Of a stretch of 35,461 nucleotides of DNA, positions 16,396-24,331 are shown piece after piece. The stretch lies in contig JAFSKR010000052.1 in assembly GCA_017448825.1 (NCBI GenBank), positions 1-35,461 of the forward strand, given 5' to 3'. The notes under the pieces were generated by a model. That model searched no databases. It saw only the letters and a program-made list of their open reading frames with translations, and was not told where the DNA came from. This stretch comes from Bacteroidaceae bacterium (GTDB lineage: Bacteria > Bacteroidota > Bacteroidia > Bacteroidales > Bacteroidaceae). Within the stretch, counting starts at the first letter, position 1. The number at the start of each line of letters is the position of its first letter. The translations under genes were made by a program, and so were the position numbers.

Positions 16396-17418
16396 ATGAA
16401 GCATAAGGAATCAATGCAGAAGGCATACAAGGAGAAGGATGCCGAGTATTACACCTTGTATGAGGATATAGCCGCCGAACTGCCGCAGTACAGGGAGCAG
16501 TTGCGGGGTAAGCGTATTATCTGCCCGTGCGACTGGGACGAGAGTTACAATGAGGAACTGGTTTACAAGGAGGAGGGCGTGACGGCCAGCGACCTTTTCT
16601 CAAACGGAAGCATCAAGCATCTGGACATGGCTGCATCGAAGGATAAGTTTGAAAAGGACTTCGATGCCATCAAGTGCCAGTTCGTGAAATTTCTTGTGGC
16701 ACACGCCGAGGCTTATGGCATCCGCTCCATATCCGTCAGCGGCTACAATCCGCAGACAGGTGATGGAGTGAAGTTTCAGGACATCGACTACACGAACTAT
16801 GATTTGGTAATCACTAACCCGCCCTTCTCGTTGTTCGGAGAGTTTATCGATGTGATGATGAAAGCGGGTAAAGAGTTTCTTGTCATCGGCCCGACAACGG
16901 CACTGACTTATAAGAACATTGCCGGATATATGCACGAGAATCGCCTGTGGCTGGGCTACGCCAAACAAATGAAGGGTTTTAGACGACCAGATGGTTCGCT
17001 GTTGTTGTCGAAAGACAAGGACGGGTCAGTGCCTCGCGCCTGCAAGTGGTACACGAACCTTGACGTGAGCTACCGCCACGACCGTGTCACTCTCACCAAG
17101 TCTTATTATGAGAATCCAAACTTATATCCAAAGTACCTCAATTATGATGCCATACACGTAAGTTTCGTGAAGGACATTCCCTACGACTACGAGGGGCTAA
17201 TGGGCGTACCCACCACGATAATGACAAAATACAATCCAGAGCAGTTTGAGATTGTCGGGTCGAGCATCGGGCTTGCACTCAAGCCGACATTTGACCTTCC
17301 AAAGAACAAACGCGGTGGCCCCGCATTCTATCTGCCCGACGAAAAGGGAAGCGTAAGGCGAATGTTCGCTATGCTTGTAATCAGAAATTTGAACCCTATT
17401 AAAGAAGAGGAACTATGA
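16396..17418 (+). CDS. EcoRI-type adenine-specific DNA methyltransferase
   Basis: A 340-residue enzyme expected to methylate adenine in DNA. It carries the EcoRI methylase family's ICPCDWDESYNE segment near the N-terminus and the catalytic motif NPPF at residues 141-144 (ITNPPFSLFGEFIDVMM), followed by GPTTALTYKNI. The frame is open from 16312, but that segment lies inside the paired leader RNA; MKHKESMQKAYKEKD at 16396 is the usual type of start. The stop overlaps the next gene by 4 bp (ATGA). No EcoRI-like nuclease is adjacent; the partner is a DUF262-HNH protein, so target and purpose (protection, marking or targeting) are inferred. Confidence 0.88.
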   Translation: MKHKESMQKAYKEKDAEYYTLYEDIAAELPQYREQLRGKRIICPCDWDESYNEELVYKEEGVTASDLFSNGSIKHLDMAASKDKFEKDFDAIKCQFVKFLVAHAEAYGIRSISVSGYNPQTGDGVKFQDIDYTNYDLVITNPPFSLFGEFIDVMMKAGKEFLVIGPTTALTYKNIAGYMHENRLWLGYAKQMKGFRRPDGSLLLSKDKDGSVPRACKWYTNLDVSYRHDRVTLTKSYYENPNLYPKYLNYDAIHVSFVKDIPYDYEGLMGVPTTIMTKYNPEQFEIVGSSIGLALKPTFDLPKNKRGGPAFYLPDEKGSVRRMFAMLVIRNLNPIKEEEL

Positions 17419-18500
17419 CGGTCAAGGAACTATACAATGAGGTACGCGACGGCCACATCATCAGTGACATTGAGCTACAGCGCGAAATCATCTACAGCGT
17501 CGAAAAACAGGAACTGGTTATCGACAGCATCGTGAAGGACTATCCCCTGCCAGCGTTCTATCTATGGAAGAACGACGACGGGAATTTGGAGGTACTCGAC
17601 GGGAAACAGCGCATTGAAGCCATCCGCCGATTCTATGAGAACGACATCAAGTATCAAGGTTTGCTATGGAAAGAGTGGAACAAGAAAGACCCACAACTGC
17701 AAGAGAAGATAAACGACACACTACTTTGCATCATCATCAGCGAGGGGACAGAAGAAAAGAAACGCGAGATATTCAACCGCATTAATACGCTCGGCGTCCC
17801 TCTGTCTGATTACGAAGTGTTGAATGGACTCTATGCTGGCGAATATCTACGAGGCCTGTCGAAGTTCGTAGAGCAGGATGCAGCAGCCAAAAAGATATTG
17901 GGTGAGCCGAAGCGAGGCAAGAGCAAAATCAAACTGCTTGATTTCATTTGCTCTCTGCGCGGAGTGAAGGATAAAAAGGAATACGTGAAACTACATAAGG
18001 ATGAGCCATTTCAGAGCGACCAACTACTCGTTACGAAACACATCCGTTTCGTGGCCTCAATCTTCGATGAATTCAGTTCGCTTACGATACTCCTACGCCT
18101 TGCCGTAAAGTATGCTAAGGACGTGACCATCTGGAAAGAACATAAAGATGAGATAAATCGACGGCTGAAAAAGTTTAGGAAGAGCCAAGACTATAAACTT
18201 ATCACGGACAAAGAAAAGGAAACGGAAGACATCATCCAGACCGTTGTACAGGGTATCAGCGTTGACCCAAAACGTCTTTTCACGCAAGACCAAAAGGACG
18301 AACTCGTCCAACGTTCATTAGCTTATTCATCGAAACATGACGGCGAGAAAATCCGATGTGAAGACTGCAAACAGTTATTCTACGCTGACGAATTGACCGT
18401 TGACCACATCAAGCCGTGGAGTAAGGGTGGCCGCACAGAACTTTCAAACGCCCAACTTCTCTGCCGTGCCTGCAATAGTAAGCAGGGGAATCGGAAGTAG
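17415..18500 (+). CDS. DUF262-HNH nuclease protein (GmrSD-related)
   Basis: A 361-residue protein. The N-terminal DUF262 domain has DIELQREIIYSVEKQELVIDS-type helices and the ParB-like/GmrS hallmark DGKQRIEAI (residues 62-70), linked in that family to nucleotide hydrolysis and DNA-modification sensing. The C-terminus is a zinc-stabilised HNH nuclease: CEDC (315-318), DHIKPWSKGG (330-339, His331 likely general base) and CRAC (350-353). The combination of a sensor and a nuclease is typical of anti-phage effectors such as GmrSD. It is translationally coupled (ATGA) to the methyltransferase, so the two probably act together. Specificity is unknown. Confidence 0.85.
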   Translation: MTVKELYNEVRDGHIISDIELQREIIYSVEKQELVIDSIVKDYPLPAFYLWKNDDGNLEVLDGKQRIEAIRRFYENDIKYQGLLWKEWNKKDPQLQEKINDTLLCIIISEGTEEKKREIFNRINTLGVPLSDYEVLNGLYAGEYLRGLSKFVEQDAAAKKILGEPKRGKSKIKLLDFICSLRGVKDKKEYVKLHKDEPFQSDQLLVTKHIRFVASIFDEFSSLTILLRLAVKYAKDVTIWKEHKDEINRRLKKFRKSQDYKLITDKEKETEDIIQTVVQGISVDPKRLFTQDQKDELVQRSLAYSSKHDGEKIRCEDCKQLFYADELTVDHIKPWSKGGRTELSNAQLLCRACNSKQGNRK

Positions 18501-18567
18501 ATTAGTTCTCCCATAAAAGGCAAAGAGATCTGTTTGACCTTATCCTAAATCATAATTATATCTGTTT

Positions 18568-18885
18568 TTACAGAGCCATCCCTTTCACCGTCAGCAAATG
18601 CTTCTGACGAGGCTTGTTGGGGTAGAGCATCGTGACAAAACCATGCTGGATGGCAAGATTGAGATAGAGATTCAAGAATTTGTCACGTCCTTTAAGTTCA
18701 AAAACCTCCATCATTGCTTTGACAGACAATCGGCCATTGCCTATCACGCACACCAAACACACCACATCCACACTGTCCGTCTCAATCAGACTCCGTTCTT
18801 GTCCAGTATTTGCGTGCCGCGTACTATGTTCACTCCTTTTTGCAACGAAATCAGACTCCGTTCTTGTCCAGTACTTGCCCTGCAT
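18568..18885 (-). pseudogene. remnant of the C-terminal winged-helix region of an AlbA_2/ATP-binding or Fic-type protein
   Basis: The last 70 or so codons read VVCLVCVIGNGRLSVKAMM, then EVFELKGRDKFLNLYLNLAI, then PNKPRQKHLLTVKGMAL. This is the familiar pattern ELM..LxLKDRxxFRxLYLxPALxxGLIxMTxPDKPxSxxQxYxLTxKG of the C-terminal domain of schlafen/AlbA_2-type ATP-binding and some Fic proteins, with several consensus positions lost. Nothing of the N-terminal domain is present. The upstream part of the frame contains the 65-nt-spaced direct repeat. Probably a decayed gene end. Confidence 0.5.
18784..18873. repeat. 25-bp direct repeat, 65-bp spacing
   Basis: Two copies of a 25-bp sequence beginning AATCAGACTCCGTTCTTGTC occupy 18784-18808 and 18849-18873; both then continue TTGC with a single difference before it. 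It looks like a local duplication in decaying sequence. Confidence 0.85.
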
Positions 18886-18923
18886 TTGTTGGGAAACTTG
18901 CGCTCAACCTTTTTGTTTTGTAC

Positions 18924-19175
18924 ATGGTCGGTTTTCGACTGATAAAAGTGAAATTAGTTATCAACATAGCCAATCTCATTTTGCCAAACGGAGACCCTCT
19001 CTATTTCTCCAACACAGATGTAAGAGTGTATGGAAAAAACCGTACCCCAGTATCGGTGATGGTCGGATTGTTCACCCTCTTTGGTTTTCTCATCCCTGGT
19101 TCAAAAGCAGTTATGCCAGCTGGCTATGAAGTGCAAGCAAACGTAGCAGCAAACACAACTGTTTCCGCACAATAG
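18924..19175 (+). pseudogene. fragment resembling the C-terminal end of a secreted Bacteroidales protein
   Basis: Open frame of 83 residues from MVGFRLIKVKLVIN. It includes GDPLYFSNTDVRVYGKNRTP, a hydrophobic Gly/Leu-rich stretch (VSVMVGLFTLFGFLIPG) and the ending VMPAGYEVQANVAANTTVSA. The last part resembles the beta-strand end of PEGA-like or related domains (iPaGt...aYVaxD). There is no signal peptide and the upstream frame runs into repeat DNA, so it is probably the tail of a lost gene. A real small protein cannot be ruled out. Confidence 0.4.
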
Positions 19176-19206
19176 AACATCTTAGCAAAAGCAACGAAAA
19201 CGACAA

Positions 19207-19297
19207 GGCTGTGTCAAAATAATACACTTATTCCCCAAAAAATCGACTACGACGTGGGCGATTGAGAGGCTATTGGTGTATGTATTTTGACACAGCC
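19207..19297. mobile_element. MITE-like inverted repeat element, about 91 bp
   Basis: The ends are GGCTGTGTCAAAATA(AT)ACAC (from 19207) and GTGTATGTATTTTGACACAGCC (to 19297), an imperfect inverted repeat of about 20 bp. Ends beginning GGCTGTGTCAAAA are reminiscent of insertion-sequence termini. The internal 47 bp are non-coding. No convincing target duplication is visible. It could instead be a long hairpin terminator. Confidence 0.5.
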
Positions 19298-19338
19298 CCT
19301 TATGATTTATATGCCAAGGTGGCACACCCGATTACTTT

Positions 19339-19566
19339 TTAATCCTTCACCAGCATCTTTGCCCATTCGGGCAGGTCACTTGTATCCATTCAGAAAAGGT
19401 CTTCCTCATGACAATAGAAGGGGGCTTCTAATGGCATACCGTTGATGTCACCCACAAAGGCGCGTTTGGGGTGGCACCAATGGTTTGCAATACAGTATTC
19501 ATGCCACGATGAGCACTTTTTCACTTCTATTGCCGTTTCTCCTTGCCATCGGATAATGTTTTTCAT
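19339..19566 (-). pseudogene. small conserved-looking ORF broken by an in-frame stop
   Basis: Minus strand from ATG at 19566 reads MKNIIRWQGETAIEVKKCSS, then WHEYCIANHWCHPKRAFVGD, INGMPLEAPFYCHEEDLF and a TGA (19392-19390); the same frame continues MDTSDLPEWAKMLVKD to TAA (19341-19339). The peptide on both sides of the stop looks like one continuous 75-residue protein, so this is a pseudogene or a sequencing error. Function unknown. Confidence 0.5.
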
Positions 19567-19657
19567 AGCGGCTCACATGAATAGGGGTTTTGAAGTTCTA
19601 ATCCGTGGGGATTTTGCGATAAAAAAGGCTGTATTTCTCCAATTTCCGCAAAGATTG

Positions 19658-19689
19658 TTGGCGGTGTAAAGAAAAATACGTTACCTTTG
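19658..19689 (+). promoter_or_regulatory. promoter of the DUF4230 pair
   Basis: TTG at 19658-19660 and TACCTTTG at 19682-19689, spaced 21 bp, about 40 nt before the first DUF4230 start codon. Confidence 0.7.
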
Positions 19690-19729
19690 CCCCATGAAGT
19701 GAACAGTTTCACACTCAAGAAACCTGCGC

Positions 19730-20368
19730 ATGATGAAACATCTACACATTATTATATATATAGGGACACTGCTGACGGTGCTAACGTTGGCATCGTGCAA
19801 CGGGTGTAGCCGAAAGACTGACCGCACGAAGCCACGGATGGAGTCAGTCATTCTGTCGAGCATCAAGCAAAAGGCGGACTTGGTGACGACGGAAGTGAGG
19901 GTGCGGAAGTTGGCAATTTATGACTCCAGCAAGCATGAGAAGTTTGAACTGGCCAATCCAAGGACATGGAAGTATGGAGAACGGAAATGCATCGTGCCTG
20001 TGGATGTGACTATAAAGTATGGCTATGACCTACGCGATCTGACGATTGACGACGTGAAACTGACGGATGACAGCACGGCTGTGGTGGTGTTGCTGCCACG
20101 TCCCAAGGTCATTGACTCTGGCTATGAGGCGAAGGTGGAAGACAGAGACGTGGTGAAGATGTCATCGGGTTTGCGCGACCAAATCAGCCATGAGGAGGTG
20201 GACATGCTGATGGAAAGGGCTTATAGGGCAGTGATGGAGGAAGATTTCACGGAGATGGTAAACAAGGACATTGAAAACAATGCCAAGGTGGTGTTTGCCG
20301 CCATCGTGAAGAGCCTGGGCATGAAGAACGTAGATGTCATCGTACACAGGAAGGAGGAATGGCGATGA
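19730..20368 (+). CDS. DUF4230-family lipoprotein
   Basis: A 212-residue protein. Hydrophobic leader MKHLHIIIYIGTLLTVLTLASC with lipobox (LASC, Cys23), so it is probably anchored in an envelope membrane. The mature part has the DUF4230 pattern: KADLVTTEVRVRKLAIYDSS, then KYGERKCIVPVDVTIKYGYD, LRDLTIDDVKLTDDSTAVVVLLPRPKV (split here across strands of one beta-rich domain) and a helical C-terminus. The molecular role of DUF4230 is unknown. It starts at either of two adjacent ATG codons and overlaps the next gene by 4 bp. Confidence 0.75.
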   Translation: MMKHLHIIIYIGTLLTVLTLASCNGCSRKTDRTKPRMESVILSSIKQKADLVTTEVRVRKLAIYDSSKHEKFELANPRTWKYGERKCIVPVDVTIKYGYDLRDLTIDDVKLTDDSTAVVVLLPRPKVIDSGYEAKVEDRDVVKMSSGLRDQISHEEVDMLMERAYRAVMEEDFTEMVNKDIENNAKVVFAAIVKSLGMKNVDVIVHRKEEWR

Positions 20369-21015
20369 AAGAACGACTATGGGAAAATGTGCTGAAAGTG
20401 GTGGCTGTAGTGATGGCTTTCCGAGGCATCATCAAGAAAGTGTTCATGGTGTTGGTGGCACTGGTAGTAGTGATTATAGCAGTCCTTCTGCTCATCAACC
20501 ATCTGAAGGAAGAGTTAGTGGAAGTGGAGATGGAGGACAGCATCGCCAGCATTGAGGAGGTGCGACCGAAGGGCGAAATATACGTATGCAGTGCTGTGAT
20601 AGAGGATTACACCATCAAACGTGCCGCCGAAAGCCACTTGTTCTGGGGTGACGAGGAACACTCTTGTGTACAAACAATGACGCAGAAGTGCAGTTATGTG
20701 ATTGACCTCGACAAGGTGGAATATCAGGTGGTCGATTCGATGAAAATAGTGCGTGTGAAGTTGCCTCCTGTACAGTATATCGCCACCACACAAAGTGCTT
20801 CTTTTCTGTCGGACGACAGCAACTTTTGGGCAACTCACATCCCCAACACAAATGTGCTGAAATCGAAGGTGGAGGAACAAATTAAGCAGCGGTTTGACAC
20901 ACTGAGCAACAGGAGAAAGGCGGAGAGATATGCAGAAGATGCTGTGAGTGCTGTGATGGAGCAGTTAGGATATGAAGTGGAGTTTGTAAGGGGACTGGAA
21001 AGAAAAGGGGAATAA
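20365..21015 (+). CDS. membrane-anchored DUF4230-family protein
   Basis: A 216-residue protein with one strong transmembrane segment (VFMVLVALVVVIIAVLLLINHL) near the N-terminus, followed by an exported DUF4230-like domain (GEIYVCSAVIEDYTIKRAAE; CSYVIDLDKVEYQVVDSMKIVRVKLPP split over the core) and a helical tail (QIKQRFDTLSNRRKAERYAE). The start at 20365 overlaps the preceding stop as ATGA and is 9 nt after AGGAGG; ATG at 20359 would be too close to that site. It is a diverged paralogue of the upstream gene, so the pair probably forms one envelope complex. Confidence 0.75.
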   Translation: MKERLWENVLKVVAVVMAFRGIIKKVFMVLVALVVVIIAVLLLINHLKEELVEVEMEDSIASIEEVRPKGEIYVCSAVIEDYTIKRAAESHLFWGDEEHSCVQTMTQKCSYVIDLDKVEYQVVDSMKIVRVKLPPVQYIATTQSASFLSDDSNFWATHIPNTNVLKSKVEEQIKQRFDTLSNRRKAERYAEDAVSAVMEQLGYEVEFVRGLERKGE

Positions 21016-21039
21016 AGCAACAAGCACGGAATTCTTGCC

Positions 21040-21969
21040 TCACGAGGAAAGAGGAAAGTGTGGAAGATAGAGACGACCTTGATGAGTGCCTCTTGTTGTC
21101 ATACGATGCCGCACTTTTGCCACAAACTCATAGTTTTTCAAGCCCCAGCCTGGAACGGCGAGGAGGGAAGAGGGAGATTGGGAAACGAATCGTTCGAGCA
21201 CCATATCGGGATGAAGACGTTCAACAAAATCAATAACGAGGTCGATGTACTCGTCAGGAGTGAAAAGATGGAAATCAGCAGGACGCTCCATATATTCCTC
21301 TGCCATGCGAGTGCCTTTAATTAATTGCAACTGGTGGAGTTTGAGCGTGGTGAGAGGGAGGGAAGACAGGACTTGTGCCTCGTTGAGGATGTCTTCACGA
21401 CTCTCACCCGGTAAACCAAGGATGAGGTGTGCGCCTGTGCGAATGTCATGTTTAGCCGTGCGCATGAGGGCATCGACGGTCTGAGCGTACGTATGTCCCC
21501 GATTGATGCGTGACAGCGTCTTGTCATAGATGGATTCGATGCCATATTCGACAAGAAGAAAAGTGCTGCGGTTGAGTTCGGAGAGATAATCGAGCAGAGC
21601 CTCTGACACACAATCGGGACGGGTACCAATGATGATACCAACGACATCCGACACGGAGAGGGCTTCCTCATATTTAGCTCGTAAGCAGTCAAGGGATTCG
21701 TAAGTGTTAGTATAAGCCTGAAAATAGGCGAGATACTTCATGTGGGGATACTTGCGGGCAAAGAACCGCTTGCCTTCCTCCAATTGTTGAGTGATAGACT
21801 TGGAGGGGGCACAATAATCGGGATTGAATGTCTGATTGTTGCAATAGGTACAACCACCTGTGCCGACCCGCCCGTCACGATTGGGACAGGTGAAACCTGC
21901 GTGAAGAGAAATCTTCTGTGCCTTCACACCAAGCTGGGCGGTCAGCCAAGCACCAAACTCATTGTACAT
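21040..21969 (-). CDS. radical SAM protein, YhcC-like (TIGR01212 family)
   Basis: A 309-residue radical SAM enzyme. The iron-sulfur cysteines are Cys28, Cys40 and Cys43 in TCPNRDGRVGTGGCTYC, the spacing of the YhcC/Elp3-related group, followed by YFQAYTNTYES and GTRPDC. I start it at MYNEFGAWL (21969): its ATG overlaps the stop of the upstream CotH gene as TGATG, and this is where family members begin; the open frame extends to 22017 inside that gene. The substrate is not known. Its 3' end faces the DUF4230 pair with a 24-bp gap. Confidence 0.88.
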   Translation of the reverse strand: MYNEFGAWLTAQLGVKAQKISLHAGFTCPNRDGRVGTGGCTYCNNQTFNPDYCAPSKSITQQLEEGKRFFARKYPHMKYLAYFQAYTNTYESLDCLRAKYEEALSVSDVVGIIIGTRPDCVSEALLDYLSELNRSTFLLVEYGIESIYDKTLSRINRGHTYAQTVDALMRTAKHDIRTGAHLILGLPGESREDILNEAQVLSSLPLTTLKLHQLQLIKGTRMAEEYMERPADFHLFTPDEYIDLVIDFVERLHPDMVLERFVSQSPSSLLAVPGWGLKNYEFVAKVRHRMTTRGTHQGRLYLPHFPLSS

Positions 21970-24035
21970 CACTGAACAAGCAACTTGGTGGAACGAGTAG
22001 TTCCACCCACTTTCCATACAATGATATACAAACCTTGAGAGAGGTCAGCCACGGAACAAGACTCGGAGGCTCGGAACGAGCGAACAGCCACACCATTGGC
22101 ATAGTAAATTCTGACGGTGAACGTCAGTTGCTCGGGTGTTTCTGAACCAAAATGCAGAATTTTTGCCTGTGGGTTGTAAGCCAACGCATACTCAGCAGGT
22201 TCAAGAGCAGCAATGGCATCAGGTTCGGGTTCCGGCTCTGGTTCGGGTTCAGGTTCTGGCTCTGGTTCAGGATCATCATATTCAATTTCATCGCCTGCCA
22301 TAATGTACCACAGACGATTCTTGCTTGAAGCATTACGTGAGTCTGTCGTATAACTGAGGATAGATGTGCCATCGGAAGAACCACCCCCATTCAAATTGAG
22401 TGTATGCCGTGTGTATTTGTTTGTCAGGTTGTAATAGCCTTCGGTACCTTGCGGTGTAATGCTCCACATCTGACGGTCTGCCACCTGATTGGGAACAGCC
22501 GTATTCAGCTGGGTGCCCACATTCGTTGTGGCAGTCGAATAACCTGAAGTGGGGTCGTTAAGTGCCATGCCACTTTGACGGTTAATGAGCATAAAATAAC
22601 CATCAACTGGGAGAATCTTCCACTGCTGAGAATACTGACCTTCGGTGACCGACCAACCACACACAAGGTCACCCGCCTCGGTGCTCTTGTCTTGCGTATC
22701 AATGGCTGTTCCCGAATTAGCGTTGGTAATGATGTAGTAGTAGTCTCCTGGCACAAAGGGCGGCGTTGGCTCTGCAATTTTCTTGTTCGCAAAAGCCGAT
22801 TGGAGATAAGGAATATGGATGCCGATGTAGTCCTTGAGGTCGGTGACATACTGGTCGTAGGACGAATAGAGCACACGCTCACGGAGCATCCTCTTCTGGA
22901 TGCCCCACTTTTCGTAGTTAAGTGCCTGTGACTCTTGAAGCAGTTCGGCGATAGAGTCTATCTGTTGATAGAGGAAATTCTCCAAGCCAGCCTCCAGCAC
23001 CTCGGCATAACGACGATTGACCAACCGACCGAACCAAGGGTCTTGCCACATACGATTAATCCACTCCTTCGTCTGTCCATAGCCCACATCCGTCATCAGC
23101 TGACGACTTGTGTCGCCTTTGCGGTTGTCATTGGCATAAGCGATGTCATAATCCCACAAAGGTCCCCAATAGAGCAAGGAATCCTGCTTATCCTTATAAA
23201 AATAGGTGGAGAAGTAACCATCAATGTTACCACTCACTTCTGTGGCAATAAACCAGTTGACAAGCGAAGTGGAATCCACCCACTTACGGTATCCTTTCTC
23301 AGCGTCAGCAAAATCCCCCCCAGAAAGAACCCCCTCGAAATCCTTGATGTATTGACGAATATATTCGTTCTGGGATGATGAGATGTCCTCTTCGTCAGGA
23401 TAATGAATACGAACAGGCACTTGATATTGAGAGGTGGTAAAATAGTTACCATCGTAGAAACCATCCACCTCCAACAGATAGCCGCCAGTGATGTCGCTCT
23501 CATCACTGAGAGGGTAATCCTGTTCGGTGATGTTGACACGATGGGGCCTCACCTCCACTTGGTCGCTAATATGGTAGTTGCCAATATAGGTGCCATTGAG
23601 AGTGACATCCACAAATTTGTGAGCAGGGTTGTTCTTCAAACCCAAGAAATCACCCATTAAAGAAGTGATGGCATTACGCATCAGCGTCTTATCACCAGCA
23701 TTCGCAATGAGTGTCCACTTCTTTGCCTTCGCATAACCTTTTCCCAAGAACTTTTCTTTCTGATTGAACTTAATCTTGTAGGGTTTCTTGGCGATGTTCC
23801 ATGTAGAGTTACCACGTCCCCGTATCTGCATGGAGTCGTAGGTAGTCACCACATCATTTTCATCCACATAGTGCATCGTTGCATAGATATAGACGGTCTT
23901 GCTGTTGATGCTCTGACGATTGAAAGTCTCTATATAAATATGCGGCAAATTGGTCTTTCGTTTGTAGGTTTGAGCACTCGCCACCAAAGCCATCAAAAAG
24001 AAAAATGTCAAGAAGGGAATAAATTTTCGTGTCAT
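21969..24035 (-). CDS. secreted CotH-kinase-family protein with lectin-like domain and type IX-like C-terminal sorting domain
   Basis: From the signal peptide start MTRKFIPFLTFFF (24035) the protein has 688 residues. Order: signal peptide (cleavage near ASA-Q); CotH domain with the RGRGNSTW motif (72-79) and a WGPLWDYDIAY segment, similar to spore-coat protein kinases; a ricin-type beta-trefoil region (YYYIITNANSGTAIDT, QQWKILPVDGYFMLINRQSG, QMWSITPQG); an (EP)n linker; and a terminal domain VRIYYANGVAVRSF...LSQGLYIIVWKVG like type IX secretion sorting signals. I infer a cell-surface or secreted protein-modifying or carbohydrate-binding factor. The open frame upstream to 24191 is ignored because the promoter lies within it. 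Confidence 0.85.
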   Translation of the reverse strand: MTRKFIPFLTFFFLMALVASAQTYKRKTNLPHIYIETFNRQSINSKTVYIYATMHYVDENDVVTTYDSMQIRGRGNSTWNIAKKPYKIKFNQKEKFLGKGYAKAKKWTLIANAGDKTLMRNAITSLMGDFLGLKNNPAHKFVDVTLNGTYIGNYHISDQVEVRPHRVNITEQDYPLSDESDITGGYLLEVDGFYDGNYFTTSQYQVPVRIHYPDEEDISSSQNEYIRQYIKDFEGVLSGGDFADAEKGYRKWVDSTSLVNWFIATEVSGNIDGYFSTYFYKDKQDSLLYWGPLWDYDIAYANDNRKGDTSRQLMTDVGYGQTKEWINRMWQDPWFGRLVNRRYAEVLEAGLENFLYQQIDSIAELLQESQALNYEKWGIQKRMLRERVLYSSYDQYVTDLKDYIGIHIPYLQSAFANKKIAEPTPPFVPGDYYYIITNANSGTAIDTQDKSTEAGDLVCGWSVTEGQYSQQWKILPVDGYFMLINRQSGMALNDPTSGYSTATTNVGTQLNTAVPNQVADRQMWSITPQGTEGYYNLTNKYTRHTLNLNGGGSSDGTSILSYTTDSRNASSKNRLWYIMAGDEIEYDDPEPEPEPEPEPEPEPEPDAIAALEPAEYALAYNPQAKILHFGSETPEQLTFTVRIYYANGVAVRSFRASESCSVADLSQGLYIIVWKVGGTTRSTKLLVQ
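22222..22271. repeat. hexanucleotide-like repeat encoding the (Glu-Pro)n linker
   Basis: Degenerate tandem copies of GAACCn/GAGCCn on the minus strand encode alternating Glu-Pro between the lectin-like and sorting domains. Near-identical 6-12 bp units make length variation by slippage possible. Confidence 0.8.
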
Positions 24036-24055
24036 AAATAGGCTAATTTTTTGTG

Positions 24056-24087
24056 CAAAGGTAAAGAATTCTTGGAAATTCATCAAA
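24056..24087 (-). promoter_or_regulatory. promoter of the CotH-YhcC operon
   Basis: Minus strand TACCTTTG (24063-24056) and TTTG (24087-24084) are spaced 20 bp, about 20 nt before the CotH start. It is divergent from the rplM promoter about 65 bp away. Confidence 0.7.
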
Positions 24088-24103
24088 AAAAACAAGAAAA
24101 TCA

Positions 24104-24133
24104 TTGTCACTTTGGCAAAAAGTGGTACCTTTG
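24104..24133 (+). promoter_or_regulatory. rplM-rpsI promoter
   Basis: TTG (24104-24106) and TACCTTTG (24126-24133), spaced 19 bp. Transcription would give a leader of about 190 nt before rplM. Confidence 0.7.
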
Positions 24134-24331
24134 CAAGCCGATTTACATCGAGGGGCAGCGAAAGCTGTCCCGTGCTCTGTGTGGATAGCATCTCCTCTTA
24201 ACCGGGAATGTGGTCCGTGAAACGCAGAAAACCCAAAGGGAAACCGATGGGCACAGTACGTCAGTCGAGTTCTTCGGAGCCGAGCTGACAGCGAACACAC
24301 ATTATTAATTATTAAAACCAAAAGGTTAAAA
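24134..24331 (+). promoter_or_regulatory. structured leader of the rplM-rpsI operon
   Basis: The leader has an 8-bp hairpin GGGGCAGC (24152-24159) / GCTGTCCC (24164-24171) closed by a GAAA tetraloop with one G-U pair, and a second stem GTCAG (24260-24264) / CTGAC (24285-24289) enclosing a CTTCGG tetraloop. Ribosomal protein leaders often bind one of the encoded proteins for feedback control; that role is inferred here. Confidence 0.5.
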
